Shown here: positions 35,687 through 47,285 of the stretch, in pieces
Numbering within the stretch: position 1 is the first letter of the stretch
Layout of the letters: every line of letters begins with the position of its first letter
NCBI GenBank assembly: GCA_008704415.1
Contig: VXIS01000052.1
Location: forward strand, 62,001 to 126,000
DNA: 64,000 nucleotides
DNA from: Sphaerosporella brunnea
Lineage: Eukaryota; Ascomycota; Pezizomycetes; Pezizales; Pyronemataceae
Reading direction: 5' to 3'
Translations under genes and position numbers: made by a program
Notes under the pieces: model-generated
Told to the model about the DNA's origin: nothing
The model's database searches: none
Seen by the model: only the letters and a program-made list of their open reading frames with translations

Positions 35687-38600
35687 ATGGCGGCTGAGGT
35701 CGCCACGAGTCCCTCACAGACATCGACGGGCGCAGACGTGGTTGTTGGCGGCAGCGGCGGTGGGATCTCATCCGTGCCAGGCGGTGTTGCAGGCCATTCC
35801 TCTGGGTCAAAGAGTCCGTTCCAGTTCAATTCGCCGACCCCGTCCTCGATCGCCCACGCGTCGTCCCAAAAATCGCTTTCTTCACCGCAGCAACAATACC
35901 TCGTCCAGCCGCAGTCTCAATCGCTGTACAACTCCCCCGGTGACGACGCTTCGAACTCAAACTACTATTCCTCTCACCGCCAGCAACGGCTGTCGCCCTC
36001 CGAACGCAGCGCCGCTCTACCATCGCCTATTCCGGAGCGGTCGACGATCCCTCGGGCCCTACCTCCAATGCTAACCGGGTCGTCGCCCACAAACAGCGCT
36101 GGCGGCGGAGGAGGAGGAGAAGGAGGATCAGGAAACGTACCGACAGATCCGCGTTTGCCCATGTCGCCCGGCTCCATTGCGATGACGTTGGGTGGTGATG
36201 ATCGGGATGCTCTGTCCGGCGACCCGACTGCGCCGAGAAAGCGGTCCAAAGTGTCTCGGGCGTGCGACGAATGTCGAAGGAAGAAGGTCGGTTGCCTGAA
36301 TCCAGTTCAGTCGATCTAGGTAGTCTCTTGTCGCGAACTCTGCTCGCTGGTGATTGGCATTGTCTGTGCTGCGATCTGTGCGCTGCGGTCTTTCGTGTTG
36401 TTAGGCTCTCTATTTGTTGTTGTTGTTGTTTGGCTAACATTTCATTTTGTCCCTGACACGACAGATTCGCTGCGATGCATCCTCCGAATCCGGGATCGAA
36501 CAGTGTTCCAGCTGCAAACGGGTTGGCTCCAAGTGCTCGTTCAGCAGAGTGCCCATGAAACGCGGTCCCAGTAAAGGGTAATTAATTGTTTTCCCATTTA
36601 TACATTGCCCCTCAAGCTCTTCATTTCCCATTTCCCTTTATGGCATTGTATTTCCCTTTCTCGTTGGGTCTTTCTGACGAGAAGTCGCCATCTTCTCCGG
36701 CATCCCTCCCGTTCCGTCTTTGATGGTTGTTTTGGTCAATGAATGCGAAGTGCGGACAGGATCATTATAATTCCGTACCAGCATCCATACCGCCCTCGTC
36801 GCAGCAGAATCAACACGACTGACACTGTGGGGTCCTTGCATAGGTACATCAAAGAGTTGGCTGATAGGCTAAACACTTTGGAGAACTCTATCTCAACTGG
36901 CGACCTTCACCAGTATAGTCTGTCGGGTGAAGGTGATCGCAGTCCGAATCCGTCGGATTCTACCTCACCCCCACCCGCCGGAGGGCCTCCGAGATCATCT
37001 AGAAAGCGAACGCTGTCAACGTCCAGCGACTTCCAAAGCGGGGTCCATCTGCAGCCGCTCTCGCAGCCAAGCTCGACCGGCGGCAGGCAGGGCGAAAGGC
37101 TGCCCTCAATTGACTCATTCCACCCAGCAGCCCAGCATCAACACCAGCAGCGAAGCCAGTTGCTGCAGCACGAATCACAGCGGCAGTTGCCTCAGTTTGT
37201 CGGCCATCCGCGGCCGCCGCAGCCGCAAGGCCCAGATGTCGCTCAATTGGGGCCATATCATTCGTCGATATCGACGGACGGCACCCGGCATCCTTATTGG
37301 AAAAGTAGTTTCGACCGTCGGGCCAGCATCAGCTTTCCGTACGACATGGATTCGCCAAGGCCGTCCACAAACAGCCCGATCTCGGAGGTAAAGACGTTCG
37401 AGTGGGACGAAGACTCGATTGATCAGTGAGTAACATTACACCACATCATAACGTCACAAGATGCTATCGTGGCGCACAATCGGATGGGAGCGCAAAGTTT
37501 AACACGTTCGTCGTACAGGTATTACAGCCTTATTCACCCGACATTCCCACTGCTCCCCCACTCTAAGCCTCGATTGCGGCAAAGGCTAGCTGCAGCGTCA
37601 ATCACAGTGCGAGAAGCATTATTGGAGGCGCTATATGCGGCTGTTCGTTCAAATCCCTCTTATCCGCCTAAAGCCGGTGCTCCGAAGGCCAATCCTAGAC
37701 GAGCATGCGAGCTTTGTGTGGCTTCGCAGTTTGAAAGCCAAGACCCACGAGCAAGTGTGGCTAGTAGCCTACTGTATCTTCAAACACTAATCTTGATGGC
37801 TTTGGAGGCCGACAATCACGGCCCGGTAACTATGCGAGGAATGTCAGGCGGACCGCCCCGGGCAGCATGGGTAGGCAGTGCCGTCGGCCTCGCCTACTCA
37901 CTCAAGTTGCACCACAACAGGGGGGAAAGATTCGCCCAGGGCGACCCCGATTCCGACGAACGGCTGGGACGACGAGCGTGGTGGGTGTTGGTGGTATTGG
38001 ACCGCTGGCATGCGATCAGTACTTCGAGTCCCTTATTCATTCCTGATTCCAACGTTGTGCTGTTACCGGAAGATCAGACAATGATCGGCCTTACGCCGTT
38101 CCACCTTGTCCGTAAGTGGACCCCTCTCGCGCATCTTCAGCTGCTAACTACACTGCAGGCCTCTCTTGTATCCTGGGACATCTAGCAGAAGTCTTCACCA
38201 CCGCCGACGAAATTGTTTCCGCAGCCTCCTTGAACCCCTACATCTGCCGTCTCCTTCGCGGCGAATTGGAACGTTTCCGAGAAAGCGTCGAAGTAGTATG
38301 GGGTTCTCTCACACTACTACACGTCGCATATTACCACGTTAAACTCCTCACCCTCCGCCACAACTCTTCTTCCGAGCCGCGCCAGCTGTTAGAGCCAGCA
38401 TTACGCATGGCCACCATGCTTGATCATTCTTCGATGCCCATCACGCCACTCAATCACCACTTCGCCGCACTGGCCCTGATTACACTGGTCGACCTCGCCG
38501 AGATCGACGAGACCCGCGATGAGGCGTGGAAAGGGATTCAACAACTCGATGAGGCATTGAAGAAACGGCGGGGGCTAGCGACAAGAGAGGATAGTGTTGG

Positions 38601-38817
38601 GTGGGATCGCGCCATCAAGGATCTGATAAGCACACGGGTTGAGAGCAGGTACACGAATTTGGGGGGAACACCACAGCAGAGCGGAACGGGTAGTCTACAG
38701 CATTTGGCGGAGCTGGCGATAGGCGACCAGAGCCCAGCCGGGGGTTACAGGAAACGACGCGGGCTGGATGCCGGGAATCTACAGAAGTATGGATACCTGG
38801 GGAGCATTTTGTTGTAG
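35687..38817 (+). CDS. Zn(II)2Cys6 transcription factor, Rgt1-like
   Basis: Five exons (35687-36286, 36465-36577, 36844-37425, 37519-38111, 38159-38817) encode 848 residues. The ATG at 35687 has context AAACATGGC. The first intron (178 bp) splits the zinc cluster, a placement that confirms the join. The cluster is C193-X2-C196-X6-C203-X10-C214-X2-C217-X6-C224, followed by FSRVPMKRGPSKGY, the segment seen right after the cluster in Rgt1-type factors, and a short helix IKELADRLNTLE (dimerisation). A long Ser/Pro/Gln-rich region precedes the fungal-specific middle homology domain (about 435-700, with RRAWWVLVVLDRW). Rgt1 in yeasts represses hexose-transporter genes when glucose is absent. The role here is inferred from the cluster and its flank. 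The upstream leader has poly-C tracts. Confidence 0.88.
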
Positions 38818-39599
38818 GATACGAACGGGCTGGGGTTGGGTGTTATTTGCGTGTGTTAGGTCGGCGTTGGTCTGTCTGTCTGTCTATTTGTGCTGCTAAG
38901 GGGGGGGGGGGGGTGCGCGCGCGGTGGGTGTGTTGTTTGCTACATATCTTTTTGGTCTGGAGGGTTTTGTATTGTGTTGCTTTGCGTTTTTTCTTTATAT
39001 CTACTTCTTTCTGCATGCATGCACTGATTTTATTTTCATTTTTTGGGTTCGATATTTGTCTTATTCCTCCTTTGATTTTGTGATTTTTTTGCTTTGGAAG
39101 CGCGCGCGCACAAAAAGGGTATACTATTTATGATTTTCTGCTAGGGGTTTTTTTTTTCAATTGTCTACTTCTTAGTGTAGTTGTCTGCCTGTCTGGCTTG
39201 TCGGTTCTGGTATATGATGTGTGATATGTGTTGTGTGTGGGGGGGGGGGCATCATCATGTTTCTGTCCCCCACGAGTGAGCGGGTGTACAAAAACTTTTC
39301 CTCTCTGCCTTTACGCATACATACGTCATACATACAGGTATCACTATGCTGGGTTCATATCTTGTTTTTTTTTTTTTTTCCGTTCCTTCCGCTTTGCAGC
39401 GTCGTGTGCTCGAGCTCGCGGACACGTGCGTGTGCGTGGTTGCAACTTGTAAAGAAGTTAAGGTTTGCGGTGCGGAGATGTCCGTTCGATTCCCACGAGG
39501 TTGGTTGGGGGGGTGTGGGGGTTCCGTCTGTTCGTTGTGATCGGCTGGTGGGTGGACGAAGGGTTTGTTGATATGGGATAGATATGGAAGAGTAAATGC
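38818..39599. other. T-rich 3' region of the Rgt1-like gene
   Basis: Long T-rich and G-run-containing sequence (G runs at about 38900-38912 and 39239-39249). It probably includes the 3' untranslated region of the gene ending at 38817. No reading frame looks real. Confidence 0.5.
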
Positions 39600-39672
39600 G
39601 CCTCGCTAGCTCAATCGGTAGAGCGTGAGACTCTTAATCTCAAGGTTGCGGGTTCGACCCCCGCGTGGGGCT
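39600..39672 (+). tRNA. tRNA-Lys (anticodon CTT)
   Basis: A complete 73-nt cloverleaf can be drawn. The acceptor stem GCCTCGC pairs with GTGGGGC (one T-G and one G-T wobble). The D arm is GCTC/GAGC with a GG in the loop. The anticodon stem TGAGA/TCTCA encloses the loop CTCTTAA with anticodon CTT. The T arm GCGGG/CCCGC has loop TTCGACC. There is no intron. A T-run follows at 39678-39683, suitable as a Pol III terminator. Confidence 0.97.
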
Positions 39673-40731
39673 GTGGTTGTTTTTTGGTTTTGCTGGGGGT
39701 TTGGGTGGTAGGTAGCTGCTATCCTGTCCGCCCCTTATTGATGCTATCTCATGGGTCAACTGCGGCCACCCAGAAAGGAAAGTGTAGTAAGAGAAAAACA
39801 AAGGAAAGGGATAGCGACAGAAACAAAAGCCATGGCCACCAGGGCCGAATCATTCTCCCCCTCCCCCCCCCCCCCCCTTCTTCAGACAATGACGAATCAT
39901 CATCCTCCGCCACGGATTTTCCAATCTTTTGTTATCCCGCAGAAGCCGCAGGATATGCGGGGTGGCCTTCACCTCCTGAAACAGCTCCGCGATTTGACCG
40001 CCACCTCCATCCACGGTGTTGCCATCCAAGCGCTTTCTCCACAGAGCGCCAAAGCAACGCGAATCTGTGGAAGCCATCATCGGTCGCACTCCTCAAAGAG
40101 GTGCTGTGCTTTCTAGTCTGCCGTTTTCCAGAACGACAAAACCAGCTCTCCCTTCCGGAGCTTCTCCTTGAGATAGGGTGCAGTAATCGCATGCCCAGTG
40201 AGAAGCTGATAGTACCGGGATGCGAGCCGTCTTTCTTTCCTTCTTGAGGGCGGGTCGAAAACTGGTCTTCCCTACGCAGTGCGGAAGATGCTTGGAGGCT
40301 CGTGCCTTGGTGGATCCACTCATTGCTGTTGCGGCCAGAAAGAAGCTTGTCCGTCACTACCGCTGGACTTCGGAATGATGATGATGTGAGAGTCGTAAAA
40401 GAGTGAGGGAACATGTACATACCAATCACCCTTTTCGACGTCAGCTCCCTTGCGAGCGAAAATTCGACTTCTACGGCCTCAAACTTATGGGCATGGCCAG
40501 CGTGTTTTCCTTTTCCGACAGGGATGTTTCGTCAGTTACATGGACCGAGTGATTCCACATGAACCGTGGGAATAACGCCTCGACCGGACAGAGAGAGAGC
40601 GCATGTTGGCAATCGTACGTACACCGTGTGGTTTGCTGCTGGGGCTCCGTTGCGGTGTGGTGGTTACGGGTGTCCGATTGCTATGAGCACCTGGAATCTA
40701 GAGCACACTGGTCCTTAGGACTGATCAAACC

Positions 40732-40803
40732 AGTGTTCCTGATAGCCAGCCCGCCCGTCGAGCTAATCGATAAGACGGGCGGGCTGCTTGGGCCGCAGCT
40801 TCC
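40732..40803 (+). repeat. Left-end fragment of the hAT-type MITE family
   Basis: CAGTGTTCCTGATAGCCAGC matches the terminus of the complete copy at 21558 with one substitution. It retains the internal 12-bp inverted repeat AGCCCGCCCGTC / GACGGGCGGGCT with a shorter 14-base loop. The right terminus is not found, so the copy is truncated or decayed. Confidence 0.75.
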
Positions 40804-41567
40804 ACATCATTCGATCGGAATATGCCACGTGGGAGATGTGGCCGCGTAGTGTCAGTCTCCGGTCGCCACTGTCGCCGGTCGCCGCGATTGTTACACCCAC
40901 CTCGCATAGTATCCTTACGGTACCCCCCTTATGCGTTATGCCTACACACCACCAAAAGGGTTACTCAACAGTATACGGACGTTAGTAACTATCAACAGCG
41001 CGGATCCCGCGTTAAGTATGGTAGAACTTGAGTGCGTACAGTATAGGCGCCACATCCCTCATTGAGTACGGTAGAACCCAAGCGCCTACGGGACAGCCAT
41101 CGTATGCGGCCTCGTCGGGCGTTCATACTGGGAACCGGTCCCGTCGTTGCATGGTACATAGGCGTACTGCCTCCTCGGTGCCGTGGGACTGCGGCAGGGC
41201 TCCCATGGATTCCCGGTGCCGCGGCGGCGATAGGCATCGGCGGCCCTAGGGATCTCCTAAACCTCATGGGTCCCCGGTATATAGGCATCGGGCTCCGGGC
41301 CCGCGTTCGCTGGGCATCCCGTCGCCGTGTCCCGTGGCGCCTGGGTATATCGGACTTTCAGGCCCTATTACCACTTAACGCGAGGCGCCTCTACCCTGGC
41401 ACCTGAAGCTTTGCGGTGAACTTCGTCTTCATCCTAAAAGTCCTTTTCTCTCAGCAGACCGCGATTTATTCTCAGGATATTGGCGTCAAACCGGGATGTG
41501 TGAAAACGAGTGAGAAAAAATGATGTGTGGGTTAGGGGGTTTCTAGTATGTACCAGCTCCAATCTGG

Positions 41568-41765
41568 GAACGGGCGCTGCGACGGGCTTTGGGACGGGCG
41601 CTGGAGCGGGGGTGGACCAAGTGGTGGGTCCAAAGTTGCTCTGGTGCGCAGGGCCTCTGGGGGCAGGGTAGTGAGTAGCAGAAACGGGCGCTGGAACGGG
41701 TGCTGGGACGGTCCAATGGTGGGTTCAGAGTTGCTCTGGAGCGCAGGACCTCTAGTAGCGGGTTA
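41568..41765 (+). repeat. Imperfect tandem duplication of about 100 bp
   Basis: Two successive copies share the series ACGGGCGCTGGA, GGTGGGT, CAAAGTTGCTCTGG / CAGAGTTGCTCTGG and GCGCAGGGCCTCT / GCGCAGGACCTCT. Not coding as far as I can see. Confidence 0.7.
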
Positions 41766-42556
41766 GTGGGGGAGGGTGCTGGCGGCCGGTTTGAGGGTCG
41801 TTCAAGAAGATAGAAAGCGGGGGAAGCTGAGAGCCGGGCATTTCAAGAAAGAAAGCGAACGGTCTGCTGAGGCACCGGTTTGAGCATGAATCTTGATGAG
41901 CTATTAGCAGCAGGTTCTCATGGCTCTCCCGGGGGGGGGGGGGTATTCATTCTGGGGCAGCGGCTGCCACCTCTCTCTATCTCTCAATCCCGGGTACCGT
42001 TCACTTTGCTGCCGTAAAATTTTCTGTTGCGCGAAGTTTTCTTTGTTGGTGAGCTCTCTGTCGGAGCTCGAGCTTCTCTGTCGGAGATCGAGCTTCCCAT
42101 GTGACACAAAGATTTTAGGTAAGAGTTCACATGCACTTACAACTCCCCAGTGGTCTATGCCTTCACGCAGTGCTAAGCAACCATGTTATCATACCGGATC
42201 TACTCGCCAACAAGGAAGACCGGCTGGACTTTGTAAAACCCCTTAAACGATACAGCGTGATAATTGGTGAACATCATAGGATCAGAAGCGCTTGCCATTG
42301 GCTCTACTCGCTGAACTCTGCATTGAAGAACCACGGTGAGAGAGAGGTATGGCGCAGTAACTAAGCCATCACTCCAGCCGGCGTTCGAATTCTAGCATGC
42401 ATAGATTACGAAGTCGAGTCCAAAGTGGCCCTTTACTCGGGTTAATTCCGCTTGGGCCCTGGCTAGTATCAGTGCAATCTCCTTTGGGGGGGGGGGAGGT
42501 GGAGCTAGGGCCCTTTGCTTCTGTGCTTGCAGAGGTACATAGCTCGTCGCCTTTTG

Positions 42557-42590
42557 CACTCACTCACTCACTCACTCACTCACTCACTCT
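42557..42590. repeat. (CACT)8 microsatellite
   Basis: Eight consecutive CACT units in non-coding sequence. Confidence 0.95.
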
Positions 42591-43265
42591 CCCTCTGAAC
42601 GGGCAGTTTCCACTTGGAATTTGGTCCAGGACAAGAAGAGGAACCGCCTCGGCGCCGAGAAAGCGAGCAAACTGTCGTACATCCATGTCAACATGCGTGT
42701 TATTGTCATTGCCTTTGTGCGGCCACAGACCGAACCAAAGAGCTGATGGCCTCTTCAACCCGACGGAAAGGAGGAATCGGCATGGGCTACTATTAGAGAT
42801 CAAGCTTGGAGCCCGAGGAATGCCATGAGGTTCCCCCAAACGCAAAAATTGCCTATCCTCACTGGCCCTCACTCACTACCTCGCCAGTTTTACTTGAAAT
42901 GGTTTTTTCGGGTTTTATTTCGATCTATGAAGCCCGACCGCTAATCACTAGCCGTGTGAGACTCCATGACCACACACACACCCCAAATACCCATCAACTC
43001 AACTATTGACTGCACATTCCAAAACCGAATAAACCGCATCAACCCAAACAAACAAAAGCGAAGCGAGTTATCGCCTATTGCATTGCATGTCCGGACACCT
43101 TACATCTTAACTGTCACCCAGCCACACACACACATTTAAATTCACACACGCCCGCAAAGCCCGCGGCCGATCTCTGATCAAATGTACCTAATATACTTCC
43201 CCCGCCGCCCTAAGTCACCAAGTCATGATCCGCCAAACTGCACCCATCACCCGTTCAAAACAAAA

Positions 43266-43266
43266 C

Positions 43267-43295
<29 letters not shown>
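43266..43295. repeat. Poly-A tract of about 30 bases
   Basis: Near-continuous run of A; GGACGGGACAGGAT-type short tandem repeats follow at about 43357-43400. Confidence 0.9.
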
Positions 43296-43297
<2 letters not shown>

Positions 43298-43639
43298 ACA
43301 CACACAAGCTTAAGAATCCGGCAAGTCACAACAGCAACATGCACATCAAACACAACGGGACGGGACAGGATAGGACGGGACAGGATGGGACGCGACGGGA
43401 ACGGGAACTGAACAAAGAAGTATAAAAATAAAAATAAAATAAAGAAAAGACGACGCACGCGAAAAAAAAACCTACTACGGCACACATGAGCATAAGTACA
43501 TACTTGTACTTAAGTAGATACAACAGCAACAGTGGCAAAAAATCAAAAAAAAATCAATCAAAAAAAAAAAAAAAAGTCATCTCATCTCATAGTCCCCCCG
43601 TTACTATCAATCCCATTCAACTTCATCCCACAAACTAAG

Positions 43640-43695
43640 TAAGGGCAGAAAAGTAACGAAAAGTAACGAAAAGCAACGAAAGGTAACGAAAATGA
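43640..43695. repeat. Short tandem repeat (AAAAGTAACG)n
   Basis: About five imperfect copies of an 11-base unit GAAAAGTAACG with occasional substitutions, in the presumed 3' region of the BYE1 gene. Confidence 0.7.
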
Positions 43696-43838
43696 AGGAA
43701 AAAAAAATAAAAAAATCGCAGCCCCACAAACGCCATTCCCCCCACCCCCCAACAAAGAAGAATAACGTTCGAATCCCACAGAAAAGAACTGAAGAAATGA
43801 AAAGCTGTCAGCTGTAACAGCCCCAGCATGCACACTAT

Positions 43839-46800
43839 TCAAGAGGTGTCCGGTCCAAGAACCTTCTCAACCTCTTCAGCCAGCCTCTCTGGCCTAGTCT
43901 CCAAATCCGGTTTTTGATGCAACAACTCATCGATAGCCCTCAACTGGCGCTCGGAGAGTTTTGGCAGCATGTTGATGAGCTCGCGAGTCATCGCGTGCTG
44001 GGGAACATATCCGTGAGCCGGAAGGTGATGAGGCTGGGGAGAGGGGAGATGAGGAGGAGGGGTAGGGGCGTGACTAGGATATGAATGTTGCTGGTAATAA
44101 CTATACGCAGCCTGTGGGTACTGGGGCAATGGTGAGCCTTGATAGCTGCGGTTGTGGTTCTGATGGTTTGGAATAGGGCTCTGCAAAGGAGGAACAGGAG
44201 TCTGCAATGGAGGAACAGGACTCTGCAAAGGAGGACCAGGTGCGAACGGCGAAGGCTGGGGTTGCGCTGGCGTTCCGAAGCTAGATCCTGGAACCGGAGT
44301 TCCCTGCATCGACAACCTACGTGCGACCGACGGCGCGGGGACGTTGCCGTTGGTGTTTTCGGCAGGGTTGCCGAGTACAAGACTACGGATTACCACAAAG
44401 ATAAGCACCAACATTCTCTCTCCGCGTCCGTACTCGGTGACTTTGGTAGGCGGATCCACGACGCTGAACCAATCCGGCAGCTTCTCGTCCTTATCGATGG
44501 GCACGATGTAAAGATCCTTGATACACGGCAATTCGTGCTTGCCGACGACAGCATAGCGTTCCTTCTTCTTAAAGTAGTCAAAGAGCTTGTTGAAGACTGC
44601 CTGGTTCGAGGAGTGTGCTGGCTTCAGCGAGGCAAGGATCATAGTGCTCGATTTCGAGAACTTCTGCCCACAAAGGTACTCCGTCGCCCGCTCGTGCTTG
44701 ATTCGGCCGTCGATGTTAAGGACGGGATCCACCAACTCGAGCCAGCGCTTTTCACCGATGCGCTCAGGTCCACCGAGTAGGGTAGCCGTCGCGTTCAGAT
44801 CAGCAATCTGGCTCATGCTGATAGTTCCACGCCAGACGCTGTCATCATCATGGTCCGCTTTCGGGGAGTAATGATCATTAAAACTGGCAGGCGAGTAAGG
44901 CGGGGTACCGGCGTCGTCATCCTTCAGCAACATGTCGATGTCTTTGTCGATCTTGTTCTGGGCAGGGTTGACTGGAGGCGGCGCCCGGCTAGTACTCGGC
45001 AGTCGAGGACGCCTATCAGTGTCAGGCGACTCAACGTGGCTCCAAACTTTCTGAATGTTGAATGACTTTTTCTCTGCAGTCGATGCGCTTCCTTCAGCCG
45101 GCGAGGCCTGGCTAGGCGACCGAGGTGGCTCTGAAATCGTGGCAACGGTGGGTGGGCAGATGGAGGCTTGCGCAGGAGAGTGCACGGTCGGGCTAGGAGC
45201 CGCCGGCACTACAGGCGCAGGTACGTCCTCGGTTGTCTCCGAGTGTCGACGTATGACCGTGCTTGAGTCGAGGAGTGTGTCCTGGGCCGACTGGGAGTTA
45301 TCCTCGTTAACCAACTCTTCTCCCTTGTGAGTGCGTCTGATGCGTGGTCCGCTGTCGTTGATCAAAGTATGCTGCTTTTCCGACTCTCTTCGGACCTGCT
45401 GCATCAATTCCTTGAGCTCCTTGGACGCCATCTCCTCCGTGGTCATGTTCGCCAACCGCTCGCAGCTGAGCTGTCCTCCTAAGATCTTATCGCTAAGAGA
45501 AGCATTGCTCTTGAGGTTCGACGCGATCGACTTGCTGCGCTTCTGATATTCCTGTTTAATCTGGCCTCCCGAAAAGTGCTTCATGTAGACGTGATACTCG
45601 ACCTGCAGAGCACGGTTTTCAACGAGCGAGTCCACTGTAGAGCCTGGCTGCAACGTAATCTTTTTCTCGTCGACGAGACGCTTGGCGTGATCGGTCATAC
45701 ATTTCTTGATCCACTTGACCACGTTCTGGCGGTTGGTGTTGCGCAGCTCCGAGATGCTGCTAACAAGCTCACATTGAGGAGTGGTGTCGTCCTTTGGCTT
45801 GGGTTTCCTTGCCGTTGGAGGGGGCTTGGTAGACGCTGCAGAGGATTTCCGTCGAGGCGTCGCTGGAGGTGCTGCAGCCGCTGTAGACACCTTGCGCTGC
45901 TTCTTTTGAGGAGGTGGTTGTTCCTGCCTTGGCTCAGTATCCAGCTTGACAGCGCGGTGCTGTTTGCCTGCCTTATCCTTGTGCTCCCCATCGGAGCTGG
46001 ACTTCCGCTTAGCGGGAGTCTTTGGGGGGTTCGTCTTTTCGCCGGTTGTCCTGCTGCTCCTCGAACCGAGCGCAGAGCTATCCGTGACAATTCTGAGCTC
46101 ACCTGCACCCTTCGCGAGGACGGGTGATGGCAGTGAATTGGCATGAGACTTTGGGGGCTGAGATTCCACTGAGGCTGGAAGAGGTGGAGGAGGCATATTG
46201 ACGTCCTCCATGGGGATAGTAGCATCATGATCGATACGATCCAACTGCTTTTCACCATTTCCATGCGACGGTTCAGAGGGGGCAGAGGGAGGAGAGGGAG
46301 CAGAGGGAGCGGTAGGGGTAGATGTGGTGGCAGGCGGGGAAACGGGTGCTGCAGAAGGCTGGGTCTCGACAGAGTCGACATCCATCTTGTCCTCCTCGTG
46401 AACAGGTTTCTCCACGTCCTCAGTCACGGCTTTGGTCACGTTCTCTGTCACTTCCTGCGCAATCTCCTGCTTTGCCACCTCCTTCTCAGCGCCCTTTTCC
46501 ACCTTCTCTTTCTGGACTTCCTTGTGGATTTCCTTGCGGATTTCCTTGTGGACTTCCTTTTTGCCACCCTCTTCCTTGGGAACTTCCTTGCGGACTTCCT
46601 TCTTGCTCCCCTTCCTCGCACTCTTCTTGACCGTCTCCGGCACCGGAAACGCCGCCTTGGCCGGTGTCTTTGGAGGAGCGGGGGTCACAGAAGCCGCCGA
46701 CTTTTCCGCTTTGCTTGTGGTTGCGGCACCTCTCCTACTATCCCTCGCTGGCGTAACAGGGACAACGGGTGCTACATCATCCTTCGGTTTTGCAAGCGCA

Positions 46801-47285
46801 CGTTTCCTCCTGCCACCTATCTTCCTCTCCCACGGCTTCTCTCCGAGCTCCAATTGACTGAGCAGGATGCTGTGCAGCTCAGGGTTGCAGATCTCGCAGA
46901 AGTACTGCTTAGGTATCTTCTTCTTGGAGATGCCCATGCACTGAGTGTGTTGCCACGCGTCGCAGCCCTCGCACTGGATCATCATCCTGTCATCGTCTTC
47001 ATCCTCCTCATTGGCACCGCACACGCATCGGATGATGTCGTCGGGCTTGCCCTCCTCGGTAGCAATAATAGCAGGCTCGTCGACAACCTCTTTCGGCGTG
47101 GATTTTCGCCGCTTGGGCGCAGGAGAGGGGGTTTCGATGACGTTTAGTTCCGACAGGCGGCTATTGACACCTTTGGTTGAGCGCGCGCTGCGTCGCGGGT
47201 CTGCGGGGAATGTGTGGTTAGCAACCCGGCAGCTACGCGCAGCAGGAACAATGGACACGGAGGAGGAGCGAGACTTACCAGCCAT
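43839..47285 (-). CDS. BYE1: Bye1-type transcription elongation regulator (PHD, TFIIS-like, SPOC)
   Basis: Exon 1 is only seven bases (47285-47279, ATGGCTG). A 78-bp intron (donor GTAAGT, branch GCTAAC, acceptor CGCAG) leads to exon 2 (47200-43839), giving 1122 residues that begin MADPRRSARSTKG. This start fits the family better than the upstream in-frame extension. Domains in order: a PHD finger at 61-107 (C61, C63, C79, C82, H87, C90, C104, C107); a Lys/Glu-rich repeat region with KEV/KEI motifs; a TFIIS central-like domain at about 485-605 (NVVKWIKKCMTDHAKRL, LSDKILGGQLSCERL); a SPOC domain at about 785-920 (VWRGTISMSQIADL, WLELVDPVLNIDGRI); and a Pro/Gln-rich tail. Bye1 binds RNA polymerase II and H3K4me3 chromatin in the nucleus. 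Three hallmark domains in the right order make the call firm. Confidence 0.92.
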   Translation of the reverse strand: MAGKSRSSSVSIVPAARSCRVANHTFPADPRRSARSTKGVNSRLSELNVIETPSPAPKRRKSTPKEVVDEPAIIATEEGKPDDIIRCVCGANEEDEDDDRMMIQCEGCDAWQHTQCMGISKKKIPKQYFCEICNPELHSILLSQLELGEKPWERKIGGRRKRALAKPKDDVAPVVPVTPARDSRRGAATTSKAEKSAASVTPAPPKTPAKAAFPVPETVKKSARKGSKKEVRKEVPKEEGGKKEVHKEIRKEIHKEVQKEKVEKGAEKEVAKQEIAQEVTENVTKAVTEDVEKPVHEEDKMDVDSVETQPSAAPVSPPATTSTPTAPSAPSPPSAPSEPSHGNGEKQLDRIDHDATIPMEDVNMPPPPLPASVESQPPKSHANSLPSPVLAKGAGELRIVTDSSALGSRSSRTTGEKTNPPKTPAKRKSSSDGEHKDKAGKQHRAVKLDTEPRQEQPPPQKKQRKVSTAAAAPPATPRRKSSAASTKPPPTARKPKPKDDTTPQCELVSSISELRNTNRQNVVKWIKKCMTDHAKRLVDEKKITLQPGSTVDSLVENRALQVEYHVYMKHFSGGQIKQEYQKRSKSIASNLKSNASLSDKILGGQLSCERLANMTTEEMASKELKELMQQVRRESEKQHTLINDSGPRIRRTHKGEELVNEDNSQSAQDTLLDSSTVIRRHSETTEDVPAPVVPAAPSPTVHSPAQASICPPTVATISEPPRSPSQASPAEGSASTAEKKSFNIQKVWSHVESPDTDRRPRLPSTSRAPPPVNPAQNKIDKDIDMLLKDDDAGTPPYSPASFNDHYSPKADHDDDSVWRGTISMSQIADLNATATLLGGPERIGEKRWLELVDPVLNIDGRIKHERATEYLCGQKFSKSSTMILASLKPAHSSNQAVFNKLFDYFKKKERYAVVGKHELPCIKDLYIVPIDKDEKLPDWFSVVDPPTKVTEYGRGERMLVLIFVVIRSLVLGNPAENTNGNVPAPSVARRLSMQGTPVPGSSFGTPAQPQPSPFAPGPPLQSPVPPLQTPVPPLQSPIPNHQNHNRSYQGSPLPQYPQAAYSYYQQHSYPSHAPTPPPHLPSPQPHHLPAHGYVPQHAMTRELINMLPKLSERQLRAIDELLHQKPDLETRPERLAEEVEKVLGPDTS

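Larger units (their letters stand above)
39673..43838. other. Intergenic region between tRNA-Lys and BYE1, no supported gene
   Basis: Frames at 39684-40247 and 39932-40429 overlap on opposite strands and lack domains. 40732-40803 is a hAT-type MITE fragment. 41568-41765 holds a tandem duplication. The rest contains (CACT)n, poly-A and short tandem motifs. The last few hundred bases are A-rich and probably the 3' untranslated region of BYE1, which ends at 43839. Confidence 0.5.

Noticed and set aside
44139..47147. Long plus-strand frames over 44139-44780, 45576-46127 and 46227-47147
   Set aside because: They are antisense shadows of BYE1, whose domains are unmistakable on the minus strand.
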